A stretch of DNA of 8,705 bases from Planctomycetota bacterium (GTDB lineage Bacteria > Planctomycetota > B143-G9): positions 1-8,705 of the forward strand of contig QNBY01000036.1 of assembly GCA_003644275.1 (NCBI GenBank). Direction: 5' to 3'. Position 1 is the stretch's first letter. Each line of letters opens with the position of its first letter. The translations under genes were made by a program, and so were the position numbers. Shown here piece by piece: positions 1-7,300 of this stretch. Below the pieces are notes generated by a model. That model had not been told where the DNA came from. It worked only from the letters and a program-made list of their open reading frames with translations, and did no database searches.

Positions 1-1398
1 GTCTACATCGCGGCTCAAGTGGTCACCTCCCCCAACGACACCTTCTGCATCACCATCGCGGGCATGCTCTACAAGAACATCACCTTCTCGCTCTCCACCT
101 CCTACCAGCAGGAGATAGTGGCCAATCCGTCCGGCGGCCTGGCCGGCTATTCGCATCCCCTCTACGCTCCCACCGGCTACACCAACCTCTGGGAGACGGG
201 CATCCTCTACCGCCTCCGCGTGCTCGACATCGACCACGAGGTGGAGGACGACGGCAACTTCGTCAGCACCCCCATCACCATGTCGCAGGCCGCCCTCACC
301 GCCGGCACGCTCGCTTTCTCCTACAGCGGCGGCGTCGCTCCCACCGTCAACCACGCGGAGGTGCTCGGCGCAAACCACCAGGCCTATCTCCGCTTCGACG
401 GCTCGCCCACCACCCTCATCGTGAGCTACAACGGCTTCTGCGACACCTCCATCACCATCAATAACCCGCCTCTGAACGGCGGCCAGTCCACCGCCGAGAT
501 ATACGACGTCACCTCCACCGGCGGCGCCACCTACTGGACCAGCGGCGGCATGCCCTTCCTCCTGCGCCTCGACAACCTGGAGGACCAGTTCGCCAACTCC
601 ATGCCCATCGGCGACACCGCCACTTCCACGCTCTGGACCTCCATCTACGACATCGGCGCCGGCTCCACTCTCGCACTCGAGTCCACCCAGAGTTACGCCT
701 ACTCCAACAGCGTGCTCCTCATTCCCGCCGATGCCGCGACGCTTGTGCCGCCTCTCAACGTGGCCGTGAGGCACAACGGCTTCCAGCAGAGCGCGGCCAT
801 CGTGATCGCCAATCTCAATCCCGCTGCGGCCCAGCAGAACTTCACCACCCTGAACGGCGGCTCGCACGTCCAGCTCAACTACAACGTCTACCTCCACGGC
901 ACCATGTACACCGAGGCCGACGTCACCTCGCTGTGGAACTCCAGCGGCCGCACCTCCTCGATGAGCACGGGCGGCGGCCTCGCCTTCATGCCCGACGCCG
1001 CCATCCCCGCCGCGGCCGCGGGCGGCTACTACTTCGACGGCGCCAACGTGTACATGGCGCTGGACAACTCCACCACCGGTTCCGTCACCGTCCGGCACCC
1101 CGGCTACCTCGACTGCGACATCACGACCGTGAGCGCGAACTGGACCACAGTCTCCACCCTCGCGATCGACAGCCCCGCCAACCACTACTCCCCCTCCTTC
1201 GAGAACGGCAACGGCCTGAAGTACACCTTCATAGTGCCCGTCGGCGCGCTCCAGTGTGAGCTCGTCGGCCGGGCCGGAGCCACCGGCATCACCTTCAGCT
1301 GCCCCGCCGACTACACGCAGTCCAGCTTCTCCCTCAACGCGGGGGCCGGCCTCTCGGCCGTCCTCTACGGTACCGAGGCCACCAACAACGGCGGCGTC
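1..1398 (+). repeat. Higher-order repeat, copy 1 (residues 1-466, four modules)
   Basis: This is the first visible copy of a unit of about 1.4 kb. Its modules begin near residues 1, 128, 237 and 350, each at a strand such as VYIA, AYLR or VYMA. Typical landmarks are VAVRHNGF (254-261), VTVRHPGY (382-region, just before the DCD), NWTT (380-383), ENGNG (401-405) and LEDQFANSMPI (193-203). Matching landmarks recur in the same order in copy 2, with offsets of 463, 467, 477 and 483-488 residues for the four modules. The window starts in the middle of a module, so further copies may lie upstream. I do not recognise the family; the R-x-x-G-Y strand recalls PEGA-type beta domains only loosely. Confidence 0.8.
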
Positions 1399-4300
1399 GT
1401 TTACCTGCCCATCGGCGGAGGCAGCGGCCAGGTGCGCATCGACATCCCCGGAATGCGCTACAAGGACATCGCCTTCACCGTCGACACCAGCAACCAGCAG
1501 CAGATAGTCGCCAACCCCTCCGGCGGTCTGGGCGGCTATTCGCATCCCGTCTACTCTCCCAGCCCCTACACCAACCTGTGGGACACGGGCATCCAGTATC
1601 CGCTCATCCTCTGGGACCTCGACCACCAGTTCGAGAAGAACGCCAACTACTGGTCGCAGGACAACCTCCACATGGATCCCACCGACGTCACCACCGGCAG
1701 GCTCGCCATAACCGGCGTGGGCGGCGTCACCCTCACCTCCTACGAGATCTACAACCAGCACGCCTGGATGCGCGTCTCCGGCGGCGGCGCGGGAACGGAC
1801 TACATCCGCGTCACCCGCGAGGGCTTCGTCCGCAAGGACATCCCCATACCCACCGCCATCGACCGCTCCGAGGTCAACTACGCCGAGATCTACGACGGCG
1901 CGGGCGCCAAGGACTGCCCCTACACCCTCGATTACTTCGTCAACACCGGTATGCTCTTCGCCTGGCGCCTCACCACGCTCGAGGACCAGTTCGGCAACTC
2001 CATACCCATCGTCTCCGGCAACGCCGCCGACGGCGTCTCGGGCATCTACACCCGGGTGTGGTTCAGCGGCAACGACATAACCAACACCGGCACCACCATC
2101 CTCGGTTCGGCGGGCGGCAGCCGCATGTTCTACGTGTACGGCAGCGACGGCTACCTCTACGTCGCGCCCACCGCGGCCGCCGCGGTCGGCGTGACCGTGC
2201 GCCACGAGGGCTACATCGAAAGCACCCCGGCCACCGCCTTCACCGTCAGCAACACCGCGGTGACCGACCTCATCTTCGACCTCGCCGCGGGCAACGGCCC
2301 GGCCCTGAGCTACAACGCCCAGTTCCTCGTGAACAACGGCATACCCACCGAGCTCGACACGCTCGCCATCGCCGACACCGAGAACTGGCGCACCGCAGCG
2401 CCCGCCTCCACCCTCACCCTGAACGGCGGCTCGTTCGTGAACGCCTCCATGCTCCCCGCGGCCTTCTCCGGCGGCTACTACTACGACAGCGCCACCAACA
2501 CCGTTTACCTGGCGATTCCCTCCACCTTCAACGCGGCCGTCGTCCTCCACCAGCCCGGCTTCCTCGACGCCTCCGTCCCGGCCGCCGGAACCTTCTCTCC
2601 CAACTGGACCACCGTCACCACCCTCGCCGTGGACTCCGCGCTCACCAACCGGTACGCCGCCACCGTCGAAAACACGAACGGCATCATCTACACCGTCCGC
2701 GTGGTCACCGACGGCGCCACCTACGGCGTCTGCACCGAGGAATACACCTCCACCGGAACCTTCAACATGTTCACGCCCGCCGCGGTTCCCGCCAACGGCG
2801 AGCAGTACAACCACATGGACTTCACCGCGACCGGCGACCTCTCCATGATGAGGCGCAACATGTCGCCCACCGGCACGGTGTACCTCGCCGTCTACGACGC
2901 CGATCCCACCACCACCGCGGGCGGCATAGTGGCAGGCCACTTCGACGCAGGCGTGCCCTTCAAGTACTTCCCCGGCTTCGCCGCCACCACGGCGACCGCC
3001 GACATTGATCCTACCGTCGCCAACAACTACAACCTCGTTTACATGGACACCCCGCCGGGCACCCTCACCAACGAGATAGACGGCCCCGGCCTCAAGTTCG
3101 CCGCCCGCCTCGCCAAGGTGACGGACGAGCTCGGTAACAACATCACCATCGACGGCAACATCTCCGTCGCCGCCGTCGGTGCGGGCGCCCTCCTGCCCGC
3201 CGCCGCCTTCCCCAACTGGTCCGTCGGCTGGACGGGCGCCGTGGGCCCGATCGGCGACGGCGCCGTGGCTGGCGTCAACCACTACTACCTCCCGCTCCTC
3301 AACGTGCCCGGCTTCCCCTGCACCATTCAGGTCTCGAGGCCCGGCTTCGTCGTCACCCCGATCTACAACGTGGACGTCACGGTCTCCAACTGGACCACCC
3401 AGCGCGTCCTCGGCATCGAGCACGGCGCGGCCGCCGGCACCTACAACCACCAGAACGACTACGGCATGCCCTACAACGCCGTCCTCGTCGGCGTGCAGGA
3501 CATCCTCGGCAACGACCTGCCCATAAGCTCGCTCACCTTCTCGGCCGGCGTCACCTACGCCACGGGCTATTCCGCGCCCGTCTTCGGAACTCCCTCCGAC
3601 CACGGCCAGATGAGCTCCGCGAGCACCTACTACTCCTACGGCGCCGCGGCCCAGACCTACATCAACGGCCGGACGGTGGCCTTCCTGGCCCTCGATCCCA
3701 CCGCCGCGCCCTTCAACATCACCGTGCGCCGTGACGGTTACCTCGACACCACCGTCAACAACGTCACCCTCGACACGACCAACTACTACGGCCAGACCTG
3801 GTTCGCCATAGACAAGGCCGGAACCATACCCGACCGAGCGGCCCCGCACAGTGCCAACATCGAGAACACCACGGGTATGTCCCACAACACCTACATCCAG
3901 CTCTACAAGAACGACAACCCGGACGTCCTCCTCGACGAGACGCTCACCCCGGCCCTGTCCACCTTCATGAACAAGTACAACCTCGCGTTCGACAACGACG
4001 CGAACCCGGCCAACGGCTACATGGGCTACGGCGACAACCCGTCCAACATAATCACCATCTACTACGACTCCGCCACCGGGCGGTTCTACATCGCCAACGC
4101 CAACTCCTCGCCCGCCACCCACATAGACATCGTGCCCGATCCCACCAGCGCGCACGGCGGGCTCGACTTCTCCCAGTACCTCTACAGCGCGAGCCTCTCC
4201 AACTCCGGCAACAACTACACGCTGCCCGCGCCCAACTACACCACCGTGGTCAGCCAGACCGTAGTGCTCGACCCGCGCATAGTCGGCGTGGCCGTCGATC

Positions 4301-7300
4301 ACACCGCCACCGTCTCCACCCCCGACGCCCTCGACGACGACAACTACGACCGCGTCACGGGCAACATGGGCTCGGACGGCACGGTGGACATGCTCACCGG
4401 CCAGTCCTACACCTGCGTCGTCTCCTTCACCGACGCGTGGGGCTCCACCGTCGACGGCGACAGCGGTATCGACGCCTACGCCAAGATCAACTTCAAGCTC
4501 ACCGAGGCGCTCGGCGGCACCTCGCCGCAGGGAACCCACATAACGGGGGCCACCAACGTAACCGGCTACACCGGCGAGACCGTCTCCGGCACCTCGGAGA
4601 ACGCCACGGTCGAACTCGCGGGCAACGTCTACCTCAACCTCACCGCGGGCAACCCGACCTTCACCGTCTACGAAGGCACCACCACGCTCGCGCGCACCGC
4701 GCCCGACGACACCGTGGACATCAACGTCGAGATAGGCAACCCGACCAACCCGGCCGGAGCCGGCAGCTATCCGGCCCACTCCCTCAGCTTCGCCGCTGCG
4801 ACGAGCCTCGTCACGCAGTGGAACTACCAGGTCGTCCCGAACCTGCCTCAGGTCGAGATATTCGTCCTCAAGAGCGAGCCCGTCACCGGCGCCGGCGGCG
4901 CGGTGGACATCGGCAAGCCCTACCTCGACAACGGCTACTACGACGGGACCTCCTCCTCCTATCCCGACGCTCCCACCTGGACGGGCGTTGATCCCAACCC
5001 GAACAACCCCGACCAGATCTCCTACTACACCAACACCTCCGACGTGAACCTCTCCGCGGACTACCGCGTCATCTGGGTGATGGCCAGGCTGTGGGACAGC
5101 ATCGGCAACCCCATCCTCGTCATCCCCGGCGTGAACGTGAGCTGGACGGTCTCCGACCATGAGGCCTCCACCTCGCCCAACAACGGCAACACCCAGATAT
5201 CCCTCAACGGCGCCTCCTACGGCACCACCGCCTACACCACCTACAACTCGCACGGCTGGGCCTGGGTGCCCTTCGTGGTCTCCACCTCCGCCGGCGACGA
5301 CTTCGTGGTCACCGCCTCCATCACCTACCTCGGCGTGACCCGCTCCGATTCCTCGCCGGTCATCACGGTGGTTCCGGGCGCCGCCAAGTACTTCAAGATA
5401 GTGGACTCCGCGCCTTACACCGCGGGCGTCGCCGCCACGATCGCCTCCATCACCGCCTACGACTCCTACGGCAACACGGCGCGCTTCTTCGACTCCACCA
5501 ACATCGGCAACCTCACCGTGGGCACCACCTCCGGCTCCGACCTCAACTGGTGGAGCGGAACCGCCATCGGCGACAGCCCGAACGGCTCCTCCGCCACGGT
5601 TCCCACCTCTCTCACCTTCGCCAACGGTGCGGTGACGGCCGTGCCCTTCACCTTCGTGAACGCGGGCTCCTCGCGGACGCTCGCCCTTACGGCCGACCTG
5701 CCCGCATCCGGCGCGGTGGACTACGACGAGTTCGTCCGGGCCTCCGACAACAAGGTCCAGACGGACAACGACACCACCAACAACGGCTCCTCCTGGACGT
5801 GGGACGCGGCCTCCTTCACCATCAACCCGAACCCGGCGGCCAACTCCCTGTCCTTCGTGTCGCCCGCGTTCACCAGCGACTACCTCGTCGACCTCGACAG
5901 CGCCACCACGGTCACCATCCAGGCCCAGGTGCTCGACGCCTACGGCAACGCCATCCCCGGCGTGGACGTGACCTTCAACGTGGACGACTCGCTCGACGGC
6001 GGCACGGTCAGCATCTTCGACTCCTGGACCGAGAGCAGCGGCACGGCCGATGACGGCATAGTCACCACCGACTCCACCGGTACGGCCACCGTCGTCCTCA
6101 ACGTCAACACCACCGGTGCATGGGACACCGCTCCGCCCAACAACAACCGCGGCGCCATAACGCTGTCCGCCAACGGCGGGGCCATAACGGCCACCACCGC
6201 GCCCCAGGGCGTCAAGCTCCAGGCCGGCACCGCGCCGTCCGACGATCCCGCCCAGCCCGCCTACACCTTCGACAACCGCGCCGCGTGGATAACCACCGGC
6301 AACGGCTACAACAGCGGCTCGGGCGACGGCTCCAGCGCGGCCAACGCCGCCGACGTCACCAACGGCAACGGCTTCACCGTCCGCATCACCATGCGCGACA
6401 AGTACGGCAACATCGCCAACTTCAACGGCAACAAGACGGTCAACGTCACCTGGTCGCCCAGCAACCCCGACGCTCCCGACGGCTCCGCCACCGCCCTCAC
6501 CAGCGCGAACGCCACCTTCACCAACGGCGTGGCCGACATCACCCTCTACTCCTACCACTCCGGCGACTACAGCTTCACCGTCTCCAGCAGCACGCCGTCG
6601 TCGCCCTTCCACATCCACTCGGTGCCCGGCGTTCCCACGACGGTCACCTTCGCCCCGACTTCCATCACCGTCGTCGCGGGCGATGACTTCGACTTCTCCA
6701 CCGACGTCGTGGCCACCCTCTACGACGACTGGGGCAACAAGTGCGACTTCACCAACAACGCCACGCTCACCTTCGTGGCGCCCGGGCGGCCCTCCAACTC
6801 CCCCAACGGCGACGTCCCCGACACCACCGGCACCGTCGCCTTCACCAACGGCGACAGCACCGGCGGGGCCTTCTTCACCGTCTACAAGGTGGAGACCGTC
6901 ACTCTCAACGTCTCCATCACCAACGGCGGCTGGACCGCCACCGGCTCCTTCAACCTCACCGTGACGCCCGCGCCCGTCGCCTCCTACGAAGTGGACATCC
7001 CCGCCGCCTCGGTGAACGCCGGTGACTACTTCACCGTCAACATCAAGTGCTACGACGCCTACGGCAACGATAACGCCACCGGCAGGCCCGCCGGCACCCT
7101 CGTGGTGGACAACGCCTGCTCGGCCTACGGCGGCACCCTCAACAACGGCACTTCCTCCGGCCCGGTCGCCATACCGGCCGGCGACGGCAACTACACCTTC
7201 ACCCAGATCTGGTACACCAGGACCGGAACCCTCACCCTCAACCTCTCCGGTCTCGCTCCTTACACCCCCGACAGCGTCACGGTCAATCCGGGCGCCCTCG

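Noticed and set aside
350..1260. PEGA domains suggested by V-x-V-R-x-x-G-Y strands
   Set aside because: The P-x-G-A start and the rest of the PEGA pattern are missing, and the modules are about 120 residues against roughly 70 for PEGA. The resemblance is limited to one strand.
933..1507. Consecutive open frames at 933-1259 and 1256-1507 that look like a coupled gene pair
   Set aside because: Both are out of phase with the repeat protein and low in complexity. The four-base overlap is chance, and no ribosome site or recognisable domain is present.
1578..3008. 476-codon ATG-initiated open frame in frame +3
   Set aside because: Its product is almost wholly Arg, His, Leu and Pro with no domain pattern, as expected when GC-rich Thr/Ala/Gly/Asn codons are read out of phase. 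It lies fully inside the frame +1 repeat protein, whose motifs continue across it unbroken.
4437..6964. Plus-strand open frames at 4437-4991, 5550-6053, 6120-6686 and 6683-6964
   Set aside because: They are Arg/His- or Thr/Pro/Ser-rich shadows of the frame +1 modules, with no independent evidence of coding.
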